Source: Martinezella hainanensis
GTDB lineage: Bacteria; Pseudomonadota; Alphaproteobacteria; Rhizobiales; Rhizobiaceae
DNA length: 64,000 nt
Direction: 5' to 3'
Assembly: GCF_900094555.1 (NCBI RefSeq)
Contig: NZ_FMAC01000009.1
Coordinates: forward strand, 220,063-284,062
Both the position numbers and the translations under genes were made by a program. The stretch's first letter is position 1. The number at the start of each line of letters is the position of its first letter. The notes below the pieces were generated by a model that did not search any database, had not been told where the DNA came from, and saw only the letters and a program-made list of their open reading frames with translations. Positions 24,194 through 35,490 of this stretch are shown here, one piece after another.

Positions 24194-24592
24194 TCAAAAC
24201 CAGAGATCGCGCACGCATCGCCCGTCGGAAGGCAGGTCTTCGAATGTGTCCAGGCCGTCGAAATGATCGATGGGCAGGTCGGCGACGAGATCCGGCGGTG
24301 CCAGCCGCAGGTTGACGGCCATGCGACGGCGGCCATCCTTCTGAAGCCGCAGGCCGCGCCAGCTCAAGACATTGGCGCAGGATGAGCAGAACAATATTTC
24401 GAGGGACGGCTGCTTTTCCGCGCGGGCATAGGAAGCCGTCGGTCCGGTCACGGAGATCCGCTCTCCTTCGTAATCATATGCCCATAGCGCGCCGTAGCGC
24501 CGGCAGAGGGTGCAATTGCATGCCGTGATCGAGCCTGGGTCGCCTTTGAGCGTCCAGCCCGTCTTGCCGCAATGACATGAGCCGATCAGCAT
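24194..24592 (-). CDS. GFA-domain (glutathione-dependent formaldehyde-activating-like) protein
   Basis: A 132-residue zinc-binding protein with the ordered cysteine motifs of the GFA fold: SCHCGKTGW, then CNCTLCRRYGALWAY, then FCSSCANVLSWRG. It also has the conserved tail ADLPIDHFDG. Many such proteins bear the formaldehyde-activating name without evidence for that reaction, so the activity is undetermined. ATG 24592 places the first motif at residue 5, as in relatives. It is convergent with the kinase, 18 bases apart. Confidence 0.85.
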   Translation of the reverse strand: MLIGSCHCGKTGWTLKGDPGSITACNCTLCRRYGALWAYDYEGERISVTGPTASYARAEKQPSLEILFCSSCANVLSWRGLRLQKDGRRRMAVNLRLAPPDLVADLPIDHFDGLDTFEDLPSDGRCVRDLWF

Positions 24593-24709
24593 GAGCGCCA
24601 CTCCATTCCGCTGCCTGTCCGACGTGAGCATTCTGCCCCAGTCGCGCAGCGCGTGCAAATCTCCGTGTTAGAGATCGCTCATGGAAAGAACGCTCATCGG
24701 CAGCTTCGT

Positions 24710-25600
24710 TCAGCTTGCGAGAGCCAGCCCTCCGTAACGACTGACTTCGCTCTCGATCTCTGTAACGAGGGTATCGAGCGCGGGATTTCTGACCTTGCGT
24801 CCGCGACGCACCACATAGGCCAAATTAGGTGGCGCCGGCAGACCGTTGGTGACGATCTCCATATCGGGCTGCAAGTGGCGGCCGTTCAGCAACGCCACGC
24901 CCAAGCCTGAGGTCACGGCCGCGATGATGCCCGCCGCACTCGCACATTCGAAGACGGTTTCCAGACCCACGCCGCCATCCTGCCCGATATCCAGCGCCCA
25001 TCGGCGATAGAAGCATTCATCATCGAAAGAGAGGAAGGGGACCGGGCCGCCCGGCGGCAGAGTCAGGTCCGGATGCTTGACCCAATGCAGCTGTTCGCGA
25101 AAGAGAACGACATCGGTCGGGCGGACCTCATGGGCGAAGACCTGGATAATGGCGGCGTCAAGCTCCCCTCGTTCCAGCATTGCCCGAAGGATGAGGCTCA
25201 TGCGGACCTTGGTGCGCACGGAGACATTCGGATGCAGGCGGCGGAACCGCCCCAAGATGCGGGCAAGGTCGGTGCAGGTCGTATCCTCGGTCAGGCCGAG
25301 GGCGACACGGCCGGCAAGCGATGTCTTCGAGAGGCTCAGCAGCGCCTCATCATGCAGGCCGAGAATGCGCCCGGCATAATCAAGCAGGTCCTCCCCGGCT
25401 GTGGTGAACATCGACGCTCCGGGCTTGCGGTTCAGGAGATCGCAATCGAGGCTCGTCTCCAGCCGCTTGATCTTGTGGCTAACGGCGGATTGCGACAGGC
25501 CCAGCGCCTCGGCGGCGCGGGTGATACCGCCGTGGTGACGGATCGCCCACAGCGCACGCAGAGCATCGATTTCCAAGCGGCGGCTTGTCAATTCGGTCAT
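24710..25600 (-). CDS. LysR-family transcriptional regulator
   Basis: A 296-residue LysR regulator with DNA-binding helices LRALWAIRHHGGITRAAEAL and LSQSAVSHKIKRLETSLDCDLL, and the usual effector domain. ATG 25600 follows TGGAG. It is divergent from an EamA exporter gene (first codon 25776) and probably controls it. The effector is unknown; some members of this branch respond to amino acids or aromatic acids. Confidence 0.88.
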   Translation of the reverse strand: MTELTSRRLEIDALRALWAIRHHGGITRAAEALGLSQSAVSHKIKRLETSLDCDLLNRKPGASMFTTAGEDLLDYAGRILGLHDEALLSLSKTSLAGRVALGLTEDTTCTDLARILGRFRRLHPNVSVRTKVRMSLILRAMLERGELDAAIIQVFAHEVRPTDVVLFREQLHWVKHPDLTLPPGGPVPFLSFDDECFYRRWALDIGQDGGVGLETVFECASAAGIIAAVTSGLGVALLNGRHLQPDMEIVTNGLPAPPNLAYVVRRGRKVRNPALDTLVTEIESEVSRYGGLALAS

Positions 25601-25775
25601 GGCAAACTCGCTCCAGATTATAGTTCGGCGGAGAGAATGCATATTCCGGCAGCGTTAAGCAAATATTCATGAGTTTTTAGACTGAAATGTCATGTCTCGA
25701 TTGATATTTGTCATGTGCCATCAAGCCGGTACTCGCCTATGGCTGAACCGAGACGGACATGTAATCGAGAGCCTG

Positions 25776-26672
25776 ATGACAGACCAAAGCCTATCCCGGA
25801 CCGCGCCGAACGAACGCCGCTTTCTTTGGCCGTTAATGGCCGCGCTCCTGATCGTCAGCTGGAGTTCCGGTTTCATCGGCATTCGCTATGCCAGCCAGGA
25901 GGCCAGCGTCATGCTGGTGCTGTTCTGGCGCACGCTTCTATCCGGTTTGATTCTGCTGCCCTTTGCGCTTTCGATCGGGCCACGGCTGCGGCCGCGCGCG
26001 ATAGCCGAACAGATGCTGTTCGGCGTGATGTCGGTCTTCCTCTATCTCGGCGGATTCGCACTCGCGATCGAGCAGCGGGTACCGACGGGGCTGGTGGCAC
26101 TGATCTCGGACCTCTTGCCGCTGGCGATTGCAGCTCTCTCCCAACCGGTCCTCGGGGAGCGGCTGACTGGACGCCAATGGCTGGGAACGGCGATCGCAGT
26201 CGCAGGCGTGCTGATCGTATCGATCGATAGCCTCAGCTTCGGCGCAGCTCCCATCTGGGCCTATGGATTGACCGTCGGCTCGATGCTCGTCTTTGCCTTC
26301 GCATCGGTGCTGCACAAGCGGCGGCGCACGGGGCATTTGCCCGTTCACCAAAGCCTCTGCATCCATACGCTGACAGCCTCGGTGCTCTTCGGCATCTGCG
26401 CGATGATGCAGGGCGACATCGCACCGCCTCTGACCCGCGGCTTTGCGATCGGCATGATATGGCTGGTGCTGATCGCGACCTTCGCCGCCTATTCGGTCTA
26501 TTACACCAGCCTGCGCCTCTTTCCTGTCGCGCAGGTCAGCGCGGCCATCTATCTCAGCCCGCCCGTGACCATGCTGTGGGCCTGGGCCTTGTTTTCCGAA
26601 CCGCTGACAACGGCAATGTTCGCGGGATTGGCGGTGACGCTGGTAGGAGTTTGGCTGACATCCCGCAGATGA
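25776..26672 (+). CDS. EamA/DMT-family transporter
   Basis: A 298-residue inner-membrane protein with ten predicted helices in two EamA halves (ALLIVSWSSGFIGIRYASQE at the start of the first; GFAIGMIWLVLIATFAAYSV in the second, ending SAAIYLSPPVTMLWAWALFSEPL). DMT members export amino acids, nucleosides or other metabolites. I start at ATG 25776 because the hydrophobic core begins 20 residues later; a longer frame from 25692 adds no recognisable sequence. Divergent from a LysR gene that likely regulates it. Confidence 0.85.
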   Translation: MTDQSLSRTAPNERRFLWPLMAALLIVSWSSGFIGIRYASQEASVMLVLFWRTLLSGLILLPFALSIGPRLRPRAIAEQMLFGVMSVFLYLGGFALAIEQRVPTGLVALISDLLPLAIAALSQPVLGERLTGRQWLGTAIAVAGVLIVSIDSLSFGAAPIWAYGLTVGSMLVFAFASVLHKRRRTGHLPVHQSLCIHTLTASVLFGICAMMQGDIAPPLTRGFAIGMIWLVLIATFAAYSVYYTSLRLFPVAQVSAAIYLSPPVTMLWAWALFSEPLTTAMFAGLAVTLVGVWLTSRR

Positions 26673-26689
26673 GGGGCGGATGCCTTCCG

Positions 26690-28093
26690 TTACGAAACGA
26701 AGACGGTCCAGCCAACGCCCAAAGCGGCGGACGCCAATAAGGTCGAGATCACCGACATCTTCAGGCGAAAGATCGCGATGGCGGCAAGCAAGGTCAACAC
26801 CAACGAGGGCGATGAAAGCGAGGTCAAGACGGGCACGTCCATCGTCCAGGAACCATAGGTGAAGCTTGTAGTCTTGCCGAACAGCACATGGAGCCCGAAC
26901 CAAATCGCGAGATTGAGGATGACGCCCACCACAGCCGCCGTTATCGCCGACATGGCTCCGGTCAGCGCGACATTGCCGCGCATCTTCTCGATAAACGGCG
27001 CGCCTGCGAAAATCCAAAGGAAGCTTGGCAGGAACGTGACCCATGTTGTCAGCACGGCAGCGAAGGTTGCTGCCGCAAGAGGCCCGAGGGTACCGGGATT
27101 GCGATAGCCCGCCAGGAACCCGACGAACTGCGTGACCATGATCAGTGGCCCAGGGGTTGTTTCCGCCATACCCAGACCGTCCAGCATCTCGCCAGGCCGC
27201 AGCCAGCCCAACTGCTGTACGGCCTGCTGCGCCACATATGCCAGCACGGCATACGCGCCCCCAAAGGTCACGATTGCCATCTCGCTGAAGAATATCCCGA
27301 TTTTGGAAAAGACGTTATCGGGACCGAGCGTAATCAGGAGGGCCGCAACCGGAATGAGCCACGCGGCCGCTAAGGCACCTGACGTCTTCAGAGACCAAGC
27401 GAGATTCTGTCGAGCGTGCAAAGGGATCTCCTCGCCAAGAACGGAGTCCCTATCCTCCAAAATCGTTCCGGAGCCCGATTTGTGTCCGCCACCTATCTTG
27501 AAGGCAGCGACCCCTCCGCGAGAGGCGAGGTAGCCGATAAGTCCGGCCCCAACGATAATGATCGGAAACGGAACGTGCAGGAAGAAGATCGCCACGAAAG
27601 CAGCCGCGGCCAATGCAACCATGGCCTTGTTTTTGAGGGCTCGGCTGCCGACGCGGAAGACGGCCTGGATTACGACCGCCAGTACGGCGCATTTGAGCCC
27701 GAAAAACATCCCTTCGACAAAGGTCAAGCTCCCGAACAGGACGTAGACATAACTAAGCGCGAGGATTGCCAGGAAGCCCGGCAAGACGAACAGAATGCCT
27801 GCGATCATGCCGCCCAGCGTCCCGTTCAGCAGCCAGCCGATATAGATGGCAAGCTGATGCGCCTCCGGGCCCGGCAGCAGCATGCAGTAGTTGAGAGCAT
27901 GGAGGAACCTGTGCTCTCCCACCCATTTCTTTTCATCGACGACGATACGGTGCATGACGGCGATCTGCCCAGCCGGTCCGCCGAAGCTCAAGGCGGCAAC
28001 GCGGGTCCAGACCTTGATCGCCTCACGGAGGGGAACAACGTCCCTATCAAGCGTGCTTGATCGCGCGGCCGCGTTCTTGACGAGGTCGGTCAT
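26690..28093 (-). CDS. chrA: chromate transporter ChrA (two-domain)
   Basis: A 467-residue efflux pump of the CHR family with two homologous halves. The first begins WTRVAALSFGGPAGQIAVMH and has LNYCMLLPGPEAHQLAIYIG; the second repeats the theme as MAIVTFGGAYAVLAYVAQQA and GLGMAETTPGPLIMVTQFVG. The protein exports chromate (and may bind sulphate) using the proton gradient. It starts six bases after the end of the rhodanese-ChrB gene, so the two form an operon. About 12 helices are expected. Confidence 0.93.
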   Translation of the reverse strand: MTDLVKNAAARSSTLDRDVVPLREAIKVWTRVAALSFGGPAGQIAVMHRIVVDEKKWVGEHRFLHALNYCMLLPGPEAHQLAIYIGWLLNGTLGGMIAGILFVLPGFLAILALSYVYVLFGSLTFVEGMFFGLKCAVLAVVIQAVFRVGSRALKNKAMVALAAAAFVAIFFLHVPFPIIIVGAGLIGYLASRGGVAAFKIGGGHKSGSGTILEDRDSVLGEEIPLHARQNLAWSLKTSGALAAAWLIPVAALLITLGPDNVFSKIGIFFSEMAIVTFGGAYAVLAYVAQQAVQQLGWLRPGEMLDGLGMAETTPGPLIMVTQFVGFLAGYRNPGTLGPLAAATFAAVLTTWVTFLPSFLWIFAGAPFIEKMRGNVALTGAMSAITAAVVGVILNLAIWFGLHVLFGKTTSFTYGSWTMDVPVLTSLSSPSLVLTLLAAIAIFRLKMSVISTLLASAALGVGWTVFVS

Positions 28094-28099
28094 AGTTTC

Positions 28100-28912
28100 T
28101 CACACCTTCCTCGGGTTCGGCCAGTTGTGCGTCTCTTCCGTCGCGTCACGACACCAACGATAGAAGGCATCATAGAGCGTCATGCCGGCTTCCAATTGCT
28201 GCAGATCGTCATTGAACATCCGCGAAAGCCCGAGCGACACCGCGAGCAGCCCGGAGACTTCAGGTGCAAGGTCGGGCCGGGCGGTATCGGCACCCCGAAC
28301 AATGGTTGCAAGATGAAGGAGAGGCTCGCTGCCGAGACCGAGTTCCTCAACCATGACATCGAAGGTGCATAGCTCGCCACGATGGCTCCAGAAGACATCC
28401 TCGATGTCGAATGGCGTCGCCTTGAAGCGATCGGCGACGGCCGACACTTCGGTTGCCGGAACGAACAGGAAGATCGCTGACGGATCGATGAAGCGCCGGA
28501 TCAGCCATGGGCAAGCGATGCGATCGATCTTCGGCCGCGCCCTCGTTACCCACACGGTCCGGCCCTTGGCATCTCTGGAAGGCAGCTTTTCCTCGGCGAC
28601 CAGCATGTACTTCGCGCTTCGCCATGCTTCGAATCCGCCTTCAAGGACCTCCGCCTCCTTTCCCAAGACACGCAGATGGGCAGCAACTCCGTGACCGAGT
28701 TTCTGTCCTTTCTGGCAGAGAACGATGGCTGGCCCAGCCAATTCATTCGCCCAGTCGGTTACCGTTCGGTAGTCGCGGCGGACCGAGCCGGGAATAAGAC
28801 GGGGATCGGCGGCGAAGTCCTCTTCATTGCGAACGTCGATAATCGTCGGCAAATTGGGCGTGCCTATAATGCGATTCAGCTTGTCGGGTGTGATTTCCAG
28901 AAATGACGGCAT
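28100..28912 (-). CDS. rhodanese-ChrB fusion, chromate resistance protein
   Basis: A 270-residue two-domain protein. Residues 1-110 form a rhodanese domain (LPTIIDVRNEEDFAADPRLI, with Cys66 in the active loop of IVLCQKGQKLGHG). Residues 120-270 match the ChrB domain (VTRARPKIDRIACPWLIRRFIDP, FDIEDVFWSHRGELCTFD, LGLSRMFNDDLQQLEAGM). ChrB proteins sense chromate and regulate or assist ChrA; the rhodanese half may supply sulphur transfer or redox function. It is the first gene of the chr operon. Confidence 0.88.
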   Translation of the reverse strand: MPSFLEITPDKLNRIIGTPNLPTIIDVRNEEDFAADPRLIPGSVRRDYRTVTDWANELAGPAIVLCQKGQKLGHGVAAHLRVLGKEAEVLEGGFEAWRSAKYMLVAEEKLPSRDAKGRTVWVTRARPKIDRIACPWLIRRFIDPSAIFLFVPATEVSAVADRFKATPFDIEDVFWSHRGELCTFDVMVEELGLGSEPLLHLATIVRGADTARPDLAPEVSGLLAVSLGLSRMFNDDLQQLEAGMTLYDAFYRWCRDATEETHNWPNPRKV

Positions 28913-29000
28913 GGCGCGTCCTCCGTTGGCTCGGGTTCAAGGACGCGATTCTTCGGCCGTAGCCTCGTGGGGTGATCGCAACCCCATGAATAATCATCTG

Positions 29001-29023
29001 CTTGACGTGATCCAAATGTCAAG
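29001..29023 (-). promoter_or_regulatory. inverted repeat upstream of the chr operon
   Basis: CTTGAC and GTCAAG are separated by 11 bases, about 90-110 bases upstream of the rhodanese-ChrB start. On the minus strand it contains TTGACA, usable as a -35, but no good -10 follows at 17 bases. Candidate only. Confidence 0.3.
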
Positions 29024-29163
29024 CTGAATAACGCTTGTGGCACCAGGCAGACATTTTCTCAACGCCCTCAGTCCACTCACGGATTGCCCGCGACGTCACG
29101 GTGCTGCGAAGTCCTGCGACAACGACGGGCTCGCCGCGCTAACCTTAAGCGCGGCGATTAAGT

Positions 29164-31089
29164 TCACTCGCCCCGCGCCTTCCCAGCCTTGCGGGCCGCC
29201 CTGGAATTCGGCTTTCCGCCCTTCGGCGGGCCGCTGTCATTCTTGGCGAAGCTCGGCTTACCAGGCTTTTTTGCCCAGGGCTTTTTGTCGGGCCGCTCGG
29301 AAACGCTGCCCTCGCCCGTATGCGCCCGTTCGGGCTTGCGATCGGATTTCCATTTGGGCTTTTGGCCATCGTTCGAACGAGGTCCCTTGTCGGCGAAGGG
29401 TTTTTTCTTTGCGAAGCCGCCTTCCCGCTTGGCCTGGAAATCCGGCATGCCGGCGAGCTGCTTGACGCGGATGCCACGCTCAAGAGTCTTGTCGGGGCCG
29501 ATGGCCGTGAGGAAGCGCTCGGCACTATCAGGCGCAAGCTCGACGAAGGTTTCCTCGGGCTGCATCTTGATCGCGCCGATGTCGCGCTTGGTCAGGTTGC
29601 CGTTGCGGCAGAGCATGGGGATCAGCCAGCGCGGCTCGGCATTCTGCTTGCGCCCCACGGAGAGCGATACCCAGATGCCGTCGGTAAAGTCGTTTCGTCC
29701 CGCGGAAGGGCCGTCGTCGCGGGGAGTAACCGGGAAATCGTCACGACGAGGTTTTCTGCGCTCACCTTCGGCAGGGACGTCCTGCAATTCCTCGGGCGCG
29801 GAATGGCCGGCGCGGTATTGCCGCAGGAATGCGGCGGCGACCTGCTCGGCACCATGGCGCTCCAGCAACTGCCGGACGATCGACTGTTCGTCTTCGCCAA
29901 GCGGACCGGCAAAGACCGGATCGGCGAGAAGACGCTCGTCGTCACGCTGGCTCACTTCCTCAGCGGAAGGCGGCTTTGCCCAAGTGGCACGGATCCGAGC
30001 GGCTTCCAGCAGGCGCTCGGTGCGACGGCGGGCGCTGAGCGGCACGATCATGGCGCTGACGCCCTTGTTGCCGGCGCGGCCCGTGCGGCCGCTGCGGTGC
30101 AGCAGCGTTTCCGGATTGGTCGGCAGATCGGCGTGAACGACCAGTTCCAGGCCCGGCAGGTCGATACCGCGGGCGGCGACGTCGGTTGCGATGCAGACGC
30201 GGGCGCGGCCGTCGCGCATGGCCTGCAGGGCGTGCGTGCGCTCATTCTGGCTGAGTTCGCCCGAGAGAGCGACGACCGAAAAGCCACGATTGTTGAACCG
30301 CGCCGTCAGATGATTGACGGCAGCGCGCGTCGAGCAGAAGACGATGGCGTTGCGCGCTTCATAGTAGCGCAGCACGTTGATGATGGCGTTTTCCCTGTCG
30401 CTCGGCACCACGGTCAGCGCGCGATAATCGATATCGACATGCTGCTTGGTTTCGGAAGCGGTGGCGATACGGACGGCAACGCGCTGGTAGTTTTCCGCAA
30501 GCTTGGCGATCGAGCGCGGCACGGTCGCCGAAAACATCAGGGTACGGCGCTCGGAAGGTGCGGATTCCAGAATAAACTCGAGATCCTCGCGGAAGCCGAG
30601 ATCGAGCATTTCGTCGGCCTCATCGAGGACGACGGCCCGAAGCTCGGAAATATCGAGCGAGTTGCGGCGGATGTGATCGCAGAGACGGCCCGGCGTGCCG
30701 ACGACGATATGGGCGCCGCGCTCCAGGGTGCGTCGCTCCGTGCGCATGTCCATACCGCCGACACAGGAGGCAATCGTCGCGCCCGTCAGCGCATAGAGCC
30801 ATTCCAGCTCGCGCTGCACCTGCAGCGCCAGTTCGCGCGTCGGGGCGATCGCCAGTGCCAGCGGCGCTCCGGCCGGGCCGAAACGCTCCGAGCCATCGAG
30901 CAGGCCTGGCGCCAGCGCCAGGCCGAAGGCAACCGTCTTGCCCGAGCCGGTCTGGGCCGAGACAAGCGCATCCTTGCCGGCGAGGCCCGGATCGAGCATG
31001 GCCTTCTGCACCGGCGTCAGCGTTTCGTAACCGCGCTTCGCCAAAGCCTGGGCAATCGCAGGAGCGATGCCTTCGAAATCAGTCATCAT
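29164..31089 (-). CDS. DEAD-box RNA helicase (DeaD/CsdA-like) with DbpA-type RNA-binding domain
   Basis: A 641-residue helicase. The Q motif (YETLTPVQKAML), Walker A (SAQTGSGKT), DEAD box (VLDEADEMLDLGF), SAT (MFSATVPRS) and motif VI (HRSGRTGRAG) are all present. After the core comes a spacer, then a DbpA-like RNA-recognition domain at about 470-545 (WVSLSVGRKQNAEPRWLIP, LTKRDIGAIKM), then a 90-residue tail very rich in Lys, Gly and Pro. Such enzymes unwind rRNA and mRNA structures in ribosome assembly and cold growth. Two adjacent ATGs (31089, 31086) follow GAAAGACAG. Monocistronic. Confidence 0.93.
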   Translation of the reverse strand: MMTDFEGIAPAIAQALAKRGYETLTPVQKAMLDPGLAGKDALVSAQTGSGKTVAFGLALAPGLLDGSERFGPAGAPLALAIAPTRELALQVQRELEWLYALTGATIASCVGGMDMRTERRTLERGAHIVVGTPGRLCDHIRRNSLDISELRAVVLDEADEMLDLGFREDLEFILESAPSERRTLMFSATVPRSIAKLAENYQRVAVRIATASETKQHVDIDYRALTVVPSDRENAIINVLRYYEARNAIVFCSTRAAVNHLTARFNNRGFSVVALSGELSQNERTHALQAMRDGRARVCIATDVAARGIDLPGLELVVHADLPTNPETLLHRSGRTGRAGNKGVSAMIVPLSARRRTERLLEAARIRATWAKPPSAEEVSQRDDERLLADPVFAGPLGEDEQSIVRQLLERHGAEQVAAAFLRQYRAGHSAPEELQDVPAEGERRKPRRDDFPVTPRDDGPSAGRNDFTDGIWVSLSVGRKQNAEPRWLIPMLCRNGNLTKRDIGAIKMQPEETFVELAPDSAERFLTAIGPDKTLERGIRVKQLAGMPDFQAKREGGFAKKKPFADKGPRSNDGQKPKWKSDRKPERAHTGEGSVSERPDKKPWAKKPGKPSFAKNDSGPPKGGKPNSRAARKAGKARGE

Positions 31090-31442
31090 CTGTCTTTCGG
31101 AATTCTTCGCGCGCCAGCAGGCGGCGATCATCGTGGTTCGCACGTCGCGAACCTCTTCTTCAGGCGTGCACATACTTGCTCAATGCCGCAATGTACAGAG
31201 CGGACGCGCCTTCAGGCGGGACGAAACGAAAAAAAGGCAGCGAACCGCGCTGCCTTTGAAGTTTATGCTGTCGAAAGCAAGCTCGAGTCGGTGAACTTCA
31301 TGTCTCGGGAGCCAAGGGCGGCTCCAATCCGCTCCTAGCTCATGCGAACGGTCTCAAGTTAGCTTTTACCTTTGACCAAGCTTTCTTAACGCGGGGTTAC
31401 CAAAGGAGGGTCATCGTTTGCCCCTCAGTTTTAAGGCTCACC
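31090..31442. other. gap upstream of the helicase gene
   Basis: This 353-base stretch holds the helicase leader and promoter on the left and the terminator of the acetoacetyl-CoA synthetase gene (31228-31257). Between 31258 and 31442 I see no gene. An AAGGAGGG resembling a ribosome site near 31405 has no usable start codon behind it. A long leader is usual for cold-inducible helicases, but no cold-box is evident. Confidence 0.5.
31228..31257 (-). terminator. rho-independent terminator, likely of the acetoacetyl-CoA synthetase gene
   Basis: AAAGGCAGCG and CGCTGCCTTT form a perfect ten-pair stem with a five-base loop, followed on the minus strand by a run of seven T in all. It lies 186 bases beyond the synthetase stop. 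Confidence 0.85.
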
Positions 31443-33395
<1,953 letters not shown>

Positions 33396-33561
33396 ATTTC
33401 TCTCCCCGCTTTTCGCACTATATAGCAATGCTGCAGCGCATTAATAAAATCACGGTGTTGTGGGTATTGCCAGTGCGTGACGTTTGCATCCGACAAACAT
33501 TTCCTATATCCGGCAAACTCAGGCAGATTATCCCTATCAGTTCAAGAGTCTCCACGGGATC

Positions 33562-35457
33562 ATGAGAGCTTCGAAAAACAATAAGTGGCGGTTGACGATG
33601 CGTTCGGCCTCGCGCTGGCTGCCTGCCGTTGCTCGCACGACCGGCATCATTCTTCTCACGATCCTCATCGTGTTCGCTGTCTTCAGAGCGACCGCGCCTT
33701 TCCTGATTTCCAGCGGCCTGGTGCGCTCCGGCATCGAGAAGGCGCTGTCGGACTGGACTGGATATCGAGCCCAGATCGAGGGCGACCCGACGCTCGAATT
33801 CTGGCCGACACCGCGTGTGACGCTCAATCAGGTCACCATCCGCGAACCGTCGAAGAACGGCAAGGTCCTCGGCCATGTCGACAGCCTTTCCGCGGACTTC
33901 TCTCTGTGGTCGGCGATCCGCGGGCACGCGCATTTTCACGAATTCCATTTCCTGCGCCCGATCCTCTACATCCGCCGCGACGAGAACGGCCTGATCGACT
34001 GGACGAACGAAGGCCGTCTGTCCAAGGCGATCGAGCAGGCCGAGACCTCATCCGGTCAAGGCATGCGGATGAGCAAGGAACAGGATGCCGCCATCGGCAT
34101 GCTGACCATCGAGGACGGAAGCGTCGAAATGACCGACGAGCGCAGCGGCAGCATCTACAAGCTGAACGCCGTCAATGCCGACATCGCCTGGCCGCGGCTT
34201 TCCCAGTCGCTGAGCGCCGTCATTCTTGCCCGCTTCAACGACCAGGACATCAAGCTGAATTTCGACTCGGCGCAGCCCCTGCTCTTCTTCGCCGGCAAGA
34301 ATGTAAACACCACAACCAGCTTCGTTTCGCCGCTGATCAACTGGACCTATACAGGCATCACCAGCATATCGGATTTTTCGGCACTTTCGGGCAATCTGGA
34401 TCTGAGCGTGCCGAACGTGCCTTCCTTCATCGCCTGGAGCGGGCAGCGCCTGCCGGCCGCCGATGCTCTCAAGAATATCTCGCTGAGCGCCAATATCGCA
34501 GCAATCGACAATGGCCTGCGCTTCAACAATCTCAGCTTCAAGATCAATGATTCCGCAGCTTCCGGCATCATGGACCTGAACTATACGAAAGCGGGCAAAC
34601 CGAAGATTTCCGGTACGCTTGCCTTCGACCAGATGAATCTCAATCCGTTCCTGGCCGCCTTCTCCATGCGTCTGGCGGCCGAAACCGCCATCGATGCGCT
34701 ATTGAACGGCAATCCGCTGCAGCGGCTCGACCTCGATATGCGGCTCTCGTCGAACAAGGCGGCTCTCGGTCCCTTCCAGTTCGAGAATATCGGCGCCAGC
34801 CTTCTCGTGGCCGGCGGCAAGGCGAAGTTCGACATAGGCGACAGCAGCTTCGAAAACGGTTCGCTGACCGCGCATCTGGAGGTCGCACCGGGCGACTTCG
34901 ACGGCGGCGGCAAATTGCAGATATCGATCCGCAACGCCGATTTCGGCGGCCTCTTCACACGCCTGAAGCTGATAGGCCCGCTGCCGATGCCCTCATCGGC
35001 GTCGCTGGATCTTTCGCTCAGCACCTCGAAGCCGATCTGGGTTGCCACGCTCAGCGACGTTGCCGGCACGCTGCACTTCACCTCGTCGGCGGGGTCGTTT
35101 CGTCAATTCGATATCTCGACCTTCCGGACGCTCGCCACCGAGAAGGCCTTCTTCCGGATGAGCGACATCGCCGATTCTTCTTTCGACTTCGACAGCATCA
35201 ATGTGGATGCAAGTTTTGCGAAAGGCTCCGCCGAGGTACAGAACGCGGCCATTGCGGGACGCAACGAAACGATCAGCTTCAACGGGGTCGTTCCATTCCG
35301 CACCAACGGACTGGCCCTCTCCGGCGCGATCGAGGCGACCTCACCCTCCGACGCCGATGAGCTGCCGATGCTGCCCTTCTTCATCGGCGGCAGCTGGCCC
35401 AATCCGGTGATTTCGCCGGTCGCAACACTTCTGCAAAAACCGATACAGCAGCCATAG
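33562..35457 (+). CDS. AsmA family protein
   Basis: A 631-residue envelope protein with one N-terminal membrane helix (TTGIILLTILIVFAVFRA) followed by the AsmA opening IEKALSDWTGYRAQIEGDP and FWPTPRVTLNQVTIREPS. The rest is a long beta-rich periplasmic part with repeated short strands and the family C-terminal block (LSGAIEATSPSDADELPMLP, FIGGSWPNPVISPV). AsmA-like proteins are thought to form grooves that carry lipid between membranes. ATG 33562 or 33598 may be the true start; both keep the helix. Not in an obvious operon. Confidence 0.88.
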   Translation: MRASKNNKWRLTMRSASRWLPAVARTTGIILLTILIVFAVFRATAPFLISSGLVRSGIEKALSDWTGYRAQIEGDPTLEFWPTPRVTLNQVTIREPSKNGKVLGHVDSLSADFSLWSAIRGHAHFHEFHFLRPILYIRRDENGLIDWTNEGRLSKAIEQAETSSGQGMRMSKEQDAAIGMLTIEDGSVEMTDERSGSIYKLNAVNADIAWPRLSQSLSAVILARFNDQDIKLNFDSAQPLLFFAGKNVNTTTSFVSPLINWTYTGITSISDFSALSGNLDLSVPNVPSFIAWSGQRLPAADALKNISLSANIAAIDNGLRFNNLSFKINDSAASGIMDLNYTKAGKPKISGTLAFDQMNLNPFLAAFSMRLAAETAIDALLNGNPLQRLDLDMRLSSNKAALGPFQFENIGASLLVAGGKAKFDIGDSSFENGSLTAHLEVAPGDFDGGGKLQISIRNADFGGLFTRLKLIGPLPMPSSASLDLSLSTSKPIWVATLSDVAGTLHFTSSAGSFRQFDISTFRTLATEKAFFRMSDIADSSFDFDSINVDASFAKGSAEVQNAAIAGRNETISFNGVVPFRTNGLALSGAIEATSPSDADELPMLPFFIGGSWPNPVISPVATLLQKPIQQP

Positions 35458-35490
35458 TTCTTCCGGGAGCCGCCGTTCAGCCGCAGCGCT

